NCBI GenBank assembly: GCA_965227155.1
Contig: OZ245731.1
Span: 3,534,001-3,598,000, forward strand
DNA: 64,000 bases
Source of the DNA: UBA6059 sp965227155
Lineage (GTDB): Bacteria; Bacteroidota; Bacteroidia; Cytophagales; Cyclobacteriaceae
Direction: 5' to 3'
The notes below the pieces were generated by a model. The model ran no database searches. It worked only from the letters and a program-made list of their open reading frames with translations, and had not been told where the DNA came from. Position 1 is the stretch's first letter; every line of letters starts with the position of its first letter. The translations under genes and the position numbers were made by a program. This document shows, piece after piece, positions 53,652-62,914 of this stretch.

Positions 53652-53678
53652 GCTTACAGAGACTTCTTAAAATTTGAG

Positions 53679-53713
53679 AAAAACGGGATGCAGGAAAAGT
53701 GTATCCCGTTTTT
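53679..53713 (+). terminator. Terminator after the M48 peptidase gene
   Basis: AAAAACGGGATGC (53679-53691) pairs with GTATCCCGTTTTT (53701-53713) with one G-U pair; the T run is part of the arm. It lies 27 bases past the stop. Confidence 0.9.
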
Positions 53714-53922
53714 TAATTCAATGAAATTTAATTTGGGCTTATCGAATCTCATGAATTATATGTCTTCCCAATTGTTCTCCAAAGGGATTAAAGATGGATT
53801 GTGAGGACACAATCCAAGGCGAAGACGGCAAACACAGTCTAAGGCGACAGCTTATTTTAACAGCCTTAGTGCGGATCTAACTCATTGTAGAAATGGTTAC
53901 CAGTAGTGAAAGCTGAATAAAC

Positions 53923-54876
53923 CTATTCATTCCAAAGCCATTTTGCCGTGTAAGGTCCTTCTTCCATTTCCCAAAATGTGCCATCAACGTAGCGGTAATA
54001 CTTATCCAGATTACGAATTTGCTCCATCTCATCGGCTGTTAGCTCAATATCAGCGGCTTTTAGGTTTTGCTTAAGCCTTTTAGGGTTGACTGATTTGGGG
54101 ATTACCGCAGTACCTCGATTGACTGACCATGCCAATAATACCTGAGCAGGTTTAATCCCTTTGTTGGTGGCTATCTCCATGATATCAGTATTTTCCATCA
54201 TGTTGGGCTCATCGGCTTTTTTCATTCCGACAGAGCGGTCTCTGCTGCCCAATGGGGAATATGCTGTAAGGTGGATATTGTTTTTCTGACAGAACTCCAC
54301 CAGATTGATCTGTTGGAGGTAGGGGTGTAGCTCAATCTGGTTCATAGCAGGTGTTTCCAAACCTGCATGCATTAGCTCTTTGATCTGACTTTTGCCAAAA
54401 TTAGAAACACCTATATGCCTGATTAGTCCCTCATTTTTCAATTGTATCATGGCTTCCCATGTTTCTGTTAGGGGTGCTTCTTGCAAACTAAGCAAGTCTT
54501 CGGCTTTTTTGAGAGCAACCGCATCAGGCTTATGGGCAATAGGCCAATGCATCAGGTATAAGTCCAGATAATCTAATTGCAAATCAGACAATGTCTTCTC
54601 CAGTGCCGGCTTTACATCTTTTTTCAGGTGAGCATTATTCCAGAGTTTACTGGTAATCCATAGTTCTTCACGCTTTACAATACCCTCTGTAAAGAGGTAA
54701 TTGAAAGCCTTGCCAATTTCATCTTCATTAAAGTAGATCGCGGCACAATCGATATGCCGGTATCCTATTTTCACCGCTTCGATGATGGCATCATAGACTT
54801 CTCCGGGTTTTGATTTCCAGGTGCCTAAACCAAGCGCAGGGAGTTGATCTCCATTTGCAAAATGTAGAAACTTCAT
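53923..54876 (-). CDS. Aldo/keto reductase (AKR, aldose-reductase-like)
   Basis: A TIM-barrel reductase of 317 residues. Start MKFLHFANGDQLPALGLGTW; tetrad residues are in YRHIDCAAIYFNE (Asp, Tyr), WITSKLWN (Lys) and LYLMHWPIA (His); the coenzyme region AVIPKSVNPKRLKQN is complete. It is closest to aldose/alditol reductases. It uses NADPH to reduce aldehydes or sugars. It is separated from the other AKR gene of this window, which belongs to a different subgroup. Confidence 0.93.
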   Translation of the reverse strand: MKFLHFANGDQLPALGLGTWKSKPGEVYDAIIEAVKIGYRHIDCAAIYFNEDEIGKAFNYLFTEGIVKREELWITSKLWNNAHLKKDVKPALEKTLSDLQLDYLDLYLMHWPIAHKPDAVALKKAEDLLSLQEAPLTETWEAMIQLKNEGLIRHIGVSNFGKSQIKELMHAGLETPAMNQIELHPYLQQINLVEFCQKNNIHLTAYSPLGSRDRSVGMKKADEPNMMENTDIMEIATNKGIKPAQVLLAWSVNRGTAVIPKSVNPKRLKQNLKAADIELTADEMEQIRNLDKYYRYVDGTFWEMEEGPYTAKWLWNE

Positions 54877-54921
54877 AGCTAATTGAGTAATAGTTAGTGA
54901 AGCTTCAATCTATAAAAATTA

Positions 54922-55680
54922 TTACTCTTTGTGGGTATCGAGTAGCCGTTTCGCGTCCAGGTTTTTTGGATCTATAGCAAGGGCCTTGTTAAGGTATCGT
55001 TGGGCTACTTCCGGCTGCTTTTTGGCGAAAGCCATTTCAGCTCGTGAAAGGTAAAGGCGAGGAGCCTCCTTATGCCCTAAAGCATTTTCAAGTTGATTGA
55101 GGTATATGCTTGCGATATCCCGCTCATTCACAGCCAGGTATAATTTCACCTTGTAACTTACCAGAAAGGGCATGATGTGATGCTGTTGCTGCGCAAGTGC
55201 CTGAATGCTGTCTAAAGCTGCCTGCGCTCCATTGAGTCGATTGATGATCTCAATATATTCGGCGAACAAATTAACTTCTCCGGGATATTTTCTTACCAGC
55301 GAATCGAATGTAAGCAGTGTACTATCCCAATCATCAATAGTTCTGCTGCCCATTTTGAAATAGATTGTTGCCAGTTTCTTTTCATCTGGGTCAGGTATGG
55401 AATCCAGGTTTTCTTTGATGTAAGCATTTAGGAATTCTTTTTCAGTATCTATGGTGGAGATACGAAATAAGAGTGCAGCAGCCATTACTAAACCAGAATC
55501 CAGGCTAAAGGCTTTTCGAAAAGTGTTTTCTGAAGCCGCATAATTGCCTTGATTCATCACCTCATCCCAGCCATTGTGGTATTGCCTAATGGCCTCTGTA
55601 TTTGATGAAGATAGCGAAACGGTTTGGCCGTAACTAAAAAGAGGGCAGAGGACCCAAAAGAGCAGAAAGTATTTGATCAT
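54922..55680 (-). CDS. Exported TPR-like protein
   Basis: A protein of 252 residues with a signal peptide (YFLLFWVLCPLFSYGQ). The body is alpha-helical and the C-terminal 60 residues fit two tetratricopeptide-like repeats (APRLYLSRAEMAFAKKQ, QRYLNKALAIDPKNLDA). The first repeat-like segment begins near HNGWDEVMNQGNYAASENTF. It probably mediates protein contacts in the periplasm. The start overlaps the stop of mtaB by four bases (ATGA at 55677-55680), which suggests co-translation. Confidence 0.85.
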   Translation of the reverse strand: MIKYFLLFWVLCPLFSYGQTVSLSSSNTEAIRQYHNGWDEVMNQGNYAASENTFRKAFSLDSGLVMAAALLFRISTIDTEKEFLNAYIKENLDSIPDPDEKKLATIYFKMGSRTIDDWDSTLLTFDSLVRKYPGEVNLFAEYIEIINRLNGAQAALDSIQALAQQQHHIMPFLVSYKVKLYLAVNERDIASIYLNQLENALGHKEAPRLYLSRAEMAFAKKQPEVAQRYLNKALAIDPKNLDAKRLLDTHKE

Positions 55681-57026
55681 AGGTTGACCTGGGCTAGTTC
55701 CAATTCTGGTTCACTGATTTCCATATACCCATTTTTGTCAAGACCGGTTAGCTTTACGAATTTGGTCTCATTGATGAGCATGGGGTCATATTTGGCAGTT
55801 ACGCGCACATAGTTTTCAGTAAAACCATGGATTTGTCCGTCCTCAATATCTTCTTCAAAAAGGACGGTTGCGTGCTGACCGATGCATTGCTCATAGAAGT
55901 AGCGTTTTTTCTTCGCTGAAAGAGAACGCAGCATTTTGGATCTCCGATTGCGTTCTTTCATTGGAACCACTTCTTCTATTTCCAAAGCGGCGGTATTGGC
56001 ACGCTCAGAGTAGGTGAAAACATGCAGGTAGCTCACGTCCAGCGCATTGAGGAAGTTGTACGTGTCCAGGAAGTCTGACTCGGTTTCCCCTGGAAAGCCA
56101 ACGATTACATCCACACCAATGCAGGCATGTGGCATCAGCTTTTTAATGGTCTCCACTCGCCCTATGTATAAATCCCGCAAATAGCGACGATTCATACTTT
56201 TGAGAATCTTATCACTGCCCGACTGCAGCGGAATGTGGAAATGTGGTACAAAGCGTTTGCTTTGACTCACAAAGGCTATGATGTCATTGGAAAGCAGATT
56301 TGGCTCTATAGAGGAAATTCTGAACCTTTCTATCCCTTCAATCTCATCAAGGGCTTTGATGAGGTCTATAAATTTCTCTTTTCTGCGGCCATCTTGTATG
56401 CCAAAATCGCCAATATTTACACCTGTAAGCACAACTTCTTTCACCTCAGTTGCAGCAATTTCCCGTGCAGATGCCAGAATATTTTTGATACTATCGGATC
56501 GACTTTTCCCCCTGGCCAATGGGATAGTGCAAAAAGCACAACCGTAATTGCAGCCATCCTGCACTTTTAAAAATGTACGTGTTCGGTCGCCATAGCTGTA
56601 TGCATTGTTGAAGCTTGTGGCTTCCTTGATTTCAGAGGCGTACACCTGCGGATGGTCTTTCTTCTCAAATCCGTCCAGATAATCTATCAACTGAAACTTC
56701 TCCGCGGCACCTAAAACAGCATCCACATCAGGAATTTCAGATATTTCACGGGGCTTCAATTGTGCGTAGCAGCCTATAATTGTCACAAATGAATGAGGGC
56801 TTATCTTCTTAGCCTCTTTGATGATCTTGCGGCATTTTTTGTCGGCATTGTCTGTGACGCTACAGGTGTTGATGATGAAAATATCGGGAGAGTCATGAAA
56901 ATCAACTTTTTCATAACCTCGCTGCTCAAACATGCGGCTGATAGAGGAGGTTTCTGAAAAATTTAATTTGCAGCCTAACGTGTAAAAGGCAACTTTTTTG
57001 GGTGTTTGAATTACGCTTTCTGACAT
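55677..57026 (-). CDS. mtaB: tRNA t6A37 methylthiotransferase
   Basis: A protein of 449 residues of the MiaB/MtaB radical-SAM family. The N-terminal UPF0004 domain carries the three cluster cysteines at 19, 55 and 86 (YTLGCKLN, INTCSVTD, IIGCYAQL). The radical-SAM motif CNYGCAFC has cysteines at 159, 163 and 166. The C-terminal TRAM-like region covers about 375-440. The GCKLN start is characteristic of MtaB, which adds a methylthio group to t6A at position 37 of tRNAs reading ANN codons. Confidence 0.94.
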   Translation of the reverse strand: MSESVIQTPKKVAFYTLGCKLNFSETSSISRMFEQRGYEKVDFHDSPDIFIINTCSVTDNADKKCRKIIKEAKKISPHSFVTIIGCYAQLKPREISEIPDVDAVLGAAEKFQLIDYLDGFEKKDHPQVYASEIKEATSFNNAYSYGDRTRTFLKVQDGCNYGCAFCTIPLARGKSRSDSIKNILASAREIAATEVKEVVLTGVNIGDFGIQDGRRKEKFIDLIKALDEIEGIERFRISSIEPNLLSNDIIAFVSQSKRFVPHFHIPLQSGSDKILKSMNRRYLRDLYIGRVETIKKLMPHACIGVDVIVGFPGETESDFLDTYNFLNALDVSYLHVFTYSERANTAALEIEEVVPMKERNRRSKMLRSLSAKKKRYFYEQCIGQHATVLFEEDIEDGQIHGFTENYVRVTAKYDPMLINETKFVKLTGLDKNGYMEISEPELELAQVNL

Positions 57027-57059
57027 CAGGCTGCAAAATTAATGAATTAAGGCTAAGCC

Positions 57060-57779
57060 TTAAAAACCAACCTCAATCATTGGTACTTCAATCAATAGGA
57101 TTTCAGCATCTGTATTTGCTGTAATATCAACTGCGCCGGTTTCCCAAATACCCAATCCATCACGCTTTGAAAGGGTAGTGTCGGCCAGTGCTATATCACC
57201 GTCAATCACAAAGGCATACAGTCCATTACCCGCTTTATTGAAATTGTATTGGACACTTTTACCTTTTTGTAAGGTGCTGAGAGAAAAATAAGCATCCTGA
57301 TTGATCCAAATGGCATTTTCATTATCGGGTGCCACTACGGGCTGGATACTATTTATTCTTTCTTCCTTTTTAAAGGTTTTTTGATCGTAGCGTGGTTTGA
57401 TATTACGCTCTTTCGGCAATACCCAAATCTGTAGAAAATTGACCTGCTGATCTTTGTTGGGATTAAACTCACTATGTTCTATCCCCGAACCTGCAGACAT
57501 GATTTGAACATCACCACTTTTTATAATCTCGCCCCTGCCGGTGCTGTCCTGATGCTTAAGGTCTCCGGTGATAGGAATTGAGATAATCTCCATGTTATCG
57601 TGAGGATGGGTTCCAAACCCGGCACCACCCTTCACTATATCATCGTTTAGCACGCGCAGTGCCCCAAAATTCACCCTTTCAGGATTAAAATAGCGACCAA
57701 AACTAAAGGTATGGTGACTATCAAGCCAGCCAAAGTTAGCATGGCCACGGGTATTTGCTTGATGCAATACAGTTTTCAT
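57060..57779 (-). CDS. Pirin-family bicupin
   Basis: A protein of 239 residues with two cupin domains. The N-terminal metal site is visible in GFGTHPHDNMEIIS plus the later ISAG/SAGSGIEHSEFNP segment (His, His, Glu, His). The overall order HANFGWLDSHHTFSFG is typical of YhhW-like pirins with quercetinase activity in vitro. It forms an apparent operon with the nitroreductase gene 19 bp upstream. A 36-bp palindrome upstream of that gene probably controls both. Confidence 0.94.
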   Translation of the reverse strand: MKTVLHQANTRGHANFGWLDSHHTFSFGRYFNPERVNFGALRVLNDDIVKGGAGFGTHPHDNMEIISIPITGDLKHQDSTGRGEIIKSGDVQIMSAGSGIEHSEFNPNKDQQVNFLQIWVLPKERNIKPRYDQKTFKKEERINSIQPVVAPDNENAIWINQDAYFSLSTLQKGKSVQYNFNKAGNGLYAFVIDGDIALADTTLSKRDGLGIWETGAVDITANTDAEILLIEVPMIEVGF

Positions 57780-57798
57780 AACTGCTCCTTTCTTGTTT

Positions 57799-58386
57799 TT
57801 ATAGTTTATTGATAATAAGCTCTTTAAGCGATTTTCTCTGCTGTGGCATTAGCTCTCTTTCAGCCAATTTTTCTGGCAATTGATCAGCTTCTCCCAAATA
57901 ACCCAGCGCTAATGCAACAACCGGATTGAGGTCTTCATCTACATTGAAGGATGAACTTATTGCTTCCGGAGAAAAACCAGCCATTTGATGAAGGTAAATA
58001 TCCCTGGAAGTAGCCTCAAAGGTTAGGTGTGCAATGGCAGCACCTAAATCATACCATGCATGCCTGTTGACTTTTTCATTCTGTGAAAAGGTATGCTTAG
58101 CCAGTCCTACAATGAGTACCGGTGCCTTGCTCGCCCAACTTCTGTTAAACTCATTGATAGATGAGAGGATTTTATCATAATCCTGACTCCCTTTGGTAGC
58201 ATAAATAAAACGCCAGGGTTGCTCGTTGAATGAAGAAGGTGCCCACCTCGCTGCCTCCAGCAATGAAAATATAGTTTCATCTTCTATTGCCTTGTTTGCA
58301 AAGGCCCTGGGACTCCATCGTCGCTTTATGTTTTCATGAATGGGATATTGATTATCAATGTCCGGCTTTCTATCTACAATTGTCAT
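57799..58386 (-). CDS. Nitroreductase-family flavoprotein
   Basis: A protein of 195 residues. The FMN-binding start RRWSPRAFANKAIED, the second site RWAPSSFNEQPWRFIYA and the C-terminal VALALGYLGEADQLPEK block are conserved. It would reduce nitro groups or quinones with NAD(P)H as a homodimer. It is the first gene of the pair with pirin. A perfect palindrome sits 9 bp upstream of the start, over the likely promoter, so repression by a MarR/HxlR-type protein is plausible. Confidence 0.93.
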   Translation of the reverse strand: MTIVDRKPDIDNQYPIHENIKRRWSPRAFANKAIEDETIFSLLEAARWAPSSFNEQPWRFIYATKGSQDYDKILSSINEFNRSWASKAPVLIVGLAKHTFSQNEKVNRHAWYDLGAAIAHLTFEATSRDIYLHQMAGFSPEAISSSFNVDEDLNPVVALALGYLGEADQLPEKLAERELMPQQRKSLKELIINKL

Positions 58387-58394
58387 AATCTATC

Positions 58395-58430
58395 TTTTTA
58401 AAATATATGTACGTACATATATTTTAAAAA
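58395..58430. promoter_or_regulatory. Perfect 36-bp palindrome upstream of nitroreductase-pirin operon
   Basis: The sequence at 58395-58430 is its own reverse complement over all 36 bases; the core is ATATATGTACGTACATATAT. It lies between the stop of the second bcp gene (58447) and the start of the nitroreductase gene (58386). Position and symmetry fit an operator. It may also act as a terminator hairpin for bcp. Confidence 0.8.
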
Positions 58431-58446
58431 GTTGCGCAAGCGCACA

Positions 58447-58914
58447 TTATTTATTCATACGCTTGATGGTATTGATAGCATGCTCTACATGCTTTTTGGC
58501 TTGCATCTGGGAATTGAAAATGTATTCGATTTTTCCTTGAAGGTTGATGATATAGGTAACTCTGCCTGGCAATAATCCAAGTACACTTCTGGGTACACCA
58601 AATTGCTTTTCTACTTTTCTGCCCTTGTCGCTTAGCAAGCTGAAGTTTAGGTGATGTTTTTCTGCAAATTTTTTGTGAGAGGCAGGACTATCAGCACTGA
58701 TACCAAATACCAGGGCATCCAGTTCTTCAAAAACCTCAAATTGATCCCTGAAACTGCAGGCCTCTGCGGTGCAGCCGGGCGTATCATCTTTAGGGTAGAA
58801 ATAAATGACCAATGGATGTTTCCCTACATAATCCTGTATATTGACATCCTGATTATTTTGGTCTTTAAGTGTAAAAGCTGGAATATTATCGCCGGTTTTC
58901 AGTGATTTGCTCAT
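58447..58914 (-). CDS. bcp: Bcp-family thiol peroxidase (copy 2)
   Basis: A protein of 155 residues with Cys48 and Cys53 in DDTPGCTAEACSFRD, the same layout as the gene at 49830. The C-terminus differs (PRSVLGLLPGRVTYIIN), so the two are diverged paralogues and not a recent copy. It is divergent from the histidine phosphatase gene: its start and the phosphatase ATG are 17 bp apart, so promoters must lie inside the coding ends or far upstream. Confidence 0.93.
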   Translation of the reverse strand: MSKSLKTGDNIPAFTLKDQNNQDVNIQDYVGKHPLVIYFYPKDDTPGCTAEACSFRDQFEVFEELDALVFGISADSPASHKKFAEKHHLNFSLLSDKGRKVEKQFGVPRSVLGLLPGRVTYIINLQGKIEYIFNSQMQAKKHVEHAINTIKRMNK

Positions 58915-58931
58915 TCAATGTAGATTTGATT

Positions 58932-59426
58932 ATGAAAAAAATGATTCTTTTTCTTCTTGTAGTAAGTGGTTTAATGGCTTGCCAGCCAACGGAAAAACCA
59001 ACTACATTCATAATTGTTAGACACGCCGAAAAAATCCTGGATGGCAGCAAAGATCCTGACCTTACCGGTGCGGGATTCGCACGGGCTGACCGATTGGCCA
59101 AATTATTATCCAACACAGAGCTTGATGCAGTTTATAGCACCCCTTTTGTGAGAACTGAAAAAACAGTTGCCCCCACAGCAAGCCACCATCAGCTTACGAT
59201 AGCCAACTATGATCCGGCTGATTATACAGCCTTTTTGTCTGATGTACTTGATAAGTATCAGGGTCAGAATGTATTGATTTCCGGCCATTCCAATACAGTG
59301 CCTACTATGGTGAATTTGCTTTGTGGTACTGGGCTTGGCGATTTTGAAGAAAACGAATACGGGAATATCATGGTGGTAACTACCAGTCAATTGGGTTCAG
59401 GTGAGTTGCTGCGATTACACTATTGA
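58932..59426 (+). CDS. Histidine phosphatase family lipoprotein
   Basis: A protein of 164 residues from the ATG at 58932 (the frame opens at 58902). SPII signal: LFLLVVSGLMAC. The catalytic RHAEK motif (Arg30, His31) follows closely, and the second histidine is in ISGHSNTVP. It resembles SixA/PhoE-type phosphatases. It would be a lipid-anchored periplasmic phosphatase. Its 3' end overlaps the stop of the GH113-like gene by seven bases. Confidence 0.9.
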   Translation: MKKMILFLLVVSGLMACQPTEKPTTFIIVRHAEKILDGSKDPDLTGAGFARADRLAKLLSNTELDAVYSTPFVRTEKTVAPTASHHQLTIANYDPADYTAFLSDVLDKYQGQNVLISGHSNTVPTMVNLLCGTGLGDFEENEYGNIMVVTTSQLGSGELLRLHY

Positions 59427-60460
59427 CCGTACCATTGCGAGATGATCTTTTCAACCGGCTTGTTTTGAGGTGTGAAGCGATTATTGCTATGGCCTCCTGA
59501 GTTGACCGGATCGGGGTACCATTTCCATAAAAAGCCTCCGGCAAACCAGGGTTGATGCCAAAGCGCCTCATAAAATGCTGCATAGCTTTGGCTTTGGGCT
59601 TCAAGATTTACCGATGAAGAAGATTGGTCGATCAGCCAATGGCCTGCAGCAGCGAAATTCTTGCTTTGATAACCATATTCTGTGAATAGAACAGGCTTGT
59701 CATATTGCTGACTAATTTGCTGGAGCCCAAGTATTATTTTTTGCCAGCCCGCTGCAAGTGAGGCTTTATCCGGAGTTTCTTTCTCGGATACCGGGAAATA
59801 AGCATCGATACCGATGTAGTCTAATTGGTCCCAGAATTTCACATTCTCGTAATTGTCCCAATTGGCAGCATAGGTTAGCTTTCCACTGTAGGTCTGCTTT
59901 ACCTCTGCAATCAGTGCATTCCAATATTTCGGTCTTTCCTTGACCACCTGCCGAAGCTCAGTGCCGATGCAAAGCATGTCTACTTTGTAGGCTTCAGCAA
60001 TTTCTACCTGTTCCATAAGATAGGCGGTATATTTCTTTTCCCATGCCTGCCAGTCTGCTTCACTTGTCAATTTAAAATCGCCGGGCCAGCCATCACCTTT
60101 CACCCAAATGTGGGGCTTCAGCATTATTTTAAGGCCCTGCTGCCGTGCATACGCAATCAATTGGATGGTCCCGGGTCGGGTTTCTCCCCACCATTGCCTT
60201 TCATCATTAAAAATGACTTTGGGAACATAACCCGGACTAAAGGCATAGGGCACTATGGATACCCATTCGGCATTGATGCGGCGCAGTGCACCCATCCATT
60301 GCGGGTCGAAATCTTCCCTGGGAGAAACGAAGTTCACACCATTAATTTTGGGTTCAGTTGCTTTCGGTGGGGCATCCCTGATCATCCAGAAAGCAAAGAA
60401 TGAACCACTTAACCAAAAAACAAAAAGCATAATCCACCAGGGTCTGATCATGTTTTTCAT
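59420..60460 (-). CDS. GH113-like TIM-barrel hydrolase
   Basis: A protein of 346 residues with an N-terminal membrane helix (WWIMLFVFWLSGSFFAFWMI). The TIM barrel begins at INGVNFVSP. The predicted acid/base Glu168 is in LCIGTELR and the nucleophile Glu261 in LFTEYGYQS, matching beta-mannanase-type GH113 enzymes. It overlaps the upstream RND gene by four bases (ATGA), so the two are expressed together. Substrate is not known, but a beta-mannan or a cell-surface polysaccharide is plausible. Confidence 0.85.
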   Translation of the reverse strand: MKNMIRPWWIMLFVFWLSGSFFAFWMIRDAPPKATEPKINGVNFVSPREDFDPQWMGALRRINAEWVSIVPYAFSPGYVPKVIFNDERQWWGETRPGTIQLIAYARQQGLKIMLKPHIWVKGDGWPGDFKLTSEADWQAWEKKYTAYLMEQVEIAEAYKVDMLCIGTELRQVVKERPKYWNALIAEVKQTYSGKLTYAANWDNYENVKFWDQLDYIGIDAYFPVSEKETPDKASLAAGWQKIILGLQQISQQYDKPVLFTEYGYQSKNFAAAGHWLIDQSSSSVNLEAQSQSYAAFYEALWHQPWFAGGFLWKWYPDPVNSGGHSNNRFTPQNKPVEKIISQWYGQ

Positions 60461-62697
60461 GGCTCTGATTTTTTATGTGTAATGTTTAGCAGAACAGGAA
60501 GGAGGGTCATGTCAATGACTAACGCAAAAAGCAAGGTGCTGGATATGAGCAGGCCAATGTAAAAGCTGGTGTCGAATGAAGAAAAAGAAAACAAGAGAAA
60601 ACCGGCCATTAATATGATAGTAGTGAAAAGAATAGCCTTACCGGTGGACTGAAAGGTATCTTTTAAGGCCTGATGGTGGGCCAGGCCTAGTTTTCTGGAA
60701 ATTTGATATTTGCTGATAAAATGCAAAGTATCATCTACTGCTATACCAAAAGAGATGGCAAAAATGATGGCATTGGAAAGGCTGAGGTCAATGCCGCAGT
60801 AACCCATGAGTCCTGCGATGCAAAGAAGTGGCAATAAGTTTACGATAATTGAAATGCCCAATAAACGAAGCGACCTCCAAATAAGGGCCAGCATGATTCC
60901 CACCACGGCGATGGCAACCAACAAGCCATACATTAGATTTTTCGTAATAAAATGATGAGATCGGTCTATGAGATAGGTGGTACCTGTCAGGCGTGCTGTT
61001 ACGATATTGCTATTAATATTTTGCTCAAGAAAAATCCGCAGTTCTTCATTTTTTTGAAGGGCAGTAGCAGACCCATAATCCCTCACAAATGCAGTAAAAC
61101 GGGCCTTCTGTTCCTTATCGGTGGTAAGCTTTTCAAAAAAATCCTTTTGCCTTTGCCGCTGCCACTGCCGACCCCATTGGGCATATGCCATGCTGTCCGG
61201 AATTTTATATTTGCCGGAGACTGACTTTTCATACAGTCTTACCATGGTCAGTGGAGATTGTACCTGTCGCAGGCCATATTGATCTTCCAGGTAAGTCTCT
61301 ATTTTTCGTAGTTCCTGTATGACCTGCCAGTCATATATATGGGTGTTATTATCAGGCATTTCTATACTAAGCTCCCATGGTTTTGAGCCCTCAAAGGTTT
61401 CATCAAAAAACTCAAAGCTGCTTTTTATGCCACCTCTTTGCGGTAGATCATCAATCAAATGGGCATTGATTTTCAATTGGATTATCCCCAGAACAGCAAT
61501 ACCGGCAATGACCAACGATCCCAAAAGCATCGGATATTGGCGTTTTAGGATACCCTCATAGAAAGCAGCCAGTCGATGTTGCAATCCATGATCCGTGTTG
61601 TTTTTGATCTTGTAAAGCGGTCGCAGTTGAAGGTAGGCCGGTAGTAGAGTGAAGGTAATAATAAAGGCCAGCACTACGCCCAGGGCAGTGAATATCCCCA
61701 TTTGATTGATGGCCTTGCTCGATGCGGTGATCAGGGTAAGAAAACCAATGGCCGTAGTGATAGAGGTAAGTAAGGTAGCCTGTCCTACCTGATTCCAGGT
61801 TTTTTTTAGAGCTAGCGTCGGTTCGTGATGCTGTAGCTCAGATTGATATCTACTACTGAAATGTATTATATCCGATGAGCTCACAATAATAAGTAAGAGT
61901 GGTATAAGCGCACTCAATACATCTACAGGCGTGCCAGTGGCACTCATGGCTCCAAAAGTGATAGCTAATACAGCGGCTATGATGAAGAAACTGATGGCAA
62001 TGAGCGGCCAGCTTCTAAATAAAAACCAGAGCACTGCGATCATCAATAGTATGCCAATACCCAAAAATAAGGTGAAGTCTTCCTGAATGCTTTCCACAAA
62101 CATTTGCTGCGCTTTGGCTTTGCCTGCGAAATAATAATTTTCATTGGTAAAATGATCTGTGAGCAGCTGATCAATGGACGATACCAGTGCTTTGGCTTTT
62201 TCATCGTTCAGCGAACCGTGGCGAATGACCAGCATGGCCGCCTTGAGGTCATCATCTACAAGAAATTGCAACAGCTCCGGCTCCTTCTGTATTCTAATGC
62301 TATCCTGAGTAAGGTTGGATGCATGGTCTGGTTGGAGGTAGCGAATGGGCGTAACACCCATTGGCGATTGTACGAAAAACCGGAGTGAGACAGGACTCAG
62401 TGTATACCTGACTGCCTCGATTGATTGTATTTCTTGCTCCAACTGATGAAGCGTTTCCAGAAATGTAGAATCAAATATGCCCTGTTTGGGTTCAAAGCCA
62501 ACCAGCAGGTAATCATTGTCATCTCCATAAACCTCGCGGTATCCCTCGTAAAAACCAAGATCAGGATCATTGAGGGCGAAAAGGCTTTCAAAATCGTAAT
62601 CAAATTGTAAGAAGGGCAGCTGCATTGCAAAAAGAGAAGCAAGGATGGTAATCATGCTTATGGCATAACCTGCTTTCTTTTTGGTGTTTATCATCAT
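60457..62697 (-). CDS. RND/MMPL-superfamily exporter
   Basis: A protein of 746 residues. It has the duplicated MMPL layout: one helix, a large periplasmic loop, five helices, then a second copy of the same. The first membrane bundle carries LSALIPLLLIIVSSSDIIHF and the second SNAIIFAISFGIAVDDTLHF, with the acidic residues used for proton coupling. Such proteins move lipids or hydrophobic molecules out of the inner membrane (hopanoid exporter HpnN and MmpL types). No membrane-fusion or TolC gene is next to it. It is the first gene of a pair with GH113. Confidence 0.9.
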   Translation of the reverse strand: MMINTKKKAGYAISMITILASLFAMQLPFLQFDYDFESLFALNDPDLGFYEGYREVYGDDNDYLLVGFEPKQGIFDSTFLETLHQLEQEIQSIEAVRYTLSPVSLRFFVQSPMGVTPIRYLQPDHASNLTQDSIRIQKEPELLQFLVDDDLKAAMLVIRHGSLNDEKAKALVSSIDQLLTDHFTNENYYFAGKAKAQQMFVESIQEDFTLFLGIGILLMIAVLWFLFRSWPLIAISFFIIAAVLAITFGAMSATGTPVDVLSALIPLLLIIVSSSDIIHFSSRYQSELQHHEPTLALKKTWNQVGQATLLTSITTAIGFLTLITASSKAINQMGIFTALGVVLAFIITFTLLPAYLQLRPLYKIKNNTDHGLQHRLAAFYEGILKRQYPMLLGSLVIAGIAVLGIIQLKINAHLIDDLPQRGGIKSSFEFFDETFEGSKPWELSIEMPDNNTHIYDWQVIQELRKIETYLEDQYGLRQVQSPLTMVRLYEKSVSGKYKIPDSMAYAQWGRQWQRQRQKDFFEKLTTDKEQKARFTAFVRDYGSATALQKNEELRIFLEQNINSNIVTARLTGTTYLIDRSHHFITKNLMYGLLVAIAVVGIMLALIWRSLRLLGISIIVNLLPLLCIAGLMGYCGIDLSLSNAIIFAISFGIAVDDTLHFISKYQISRKLGLAHHQALKDTFQSTGKAILFTTIILMAGFLLFSFSSFDTSFYIGLLISSTLLFALVIDMTLLPVLLNITHKKSEP

Positions 62698-62914
62698 TAG
62701 CGGTTCTTTTTACAGGGTGAAATATTACCTTTAACCCAACATTTTCAATACCATTGAAAATCAATGCTAGGCACAACAGCTGACTATTTCAAAAATACGA
62801 TGCTTGCTCATAGCATAAGAACTTAGTGGTGATTTTGTTATCACACTTCTGGTTCATGTGAATAGCATAATGGTCAACTTGAAAGCAGATTAGAAGACAA
62901 TTAACACATAGTTT

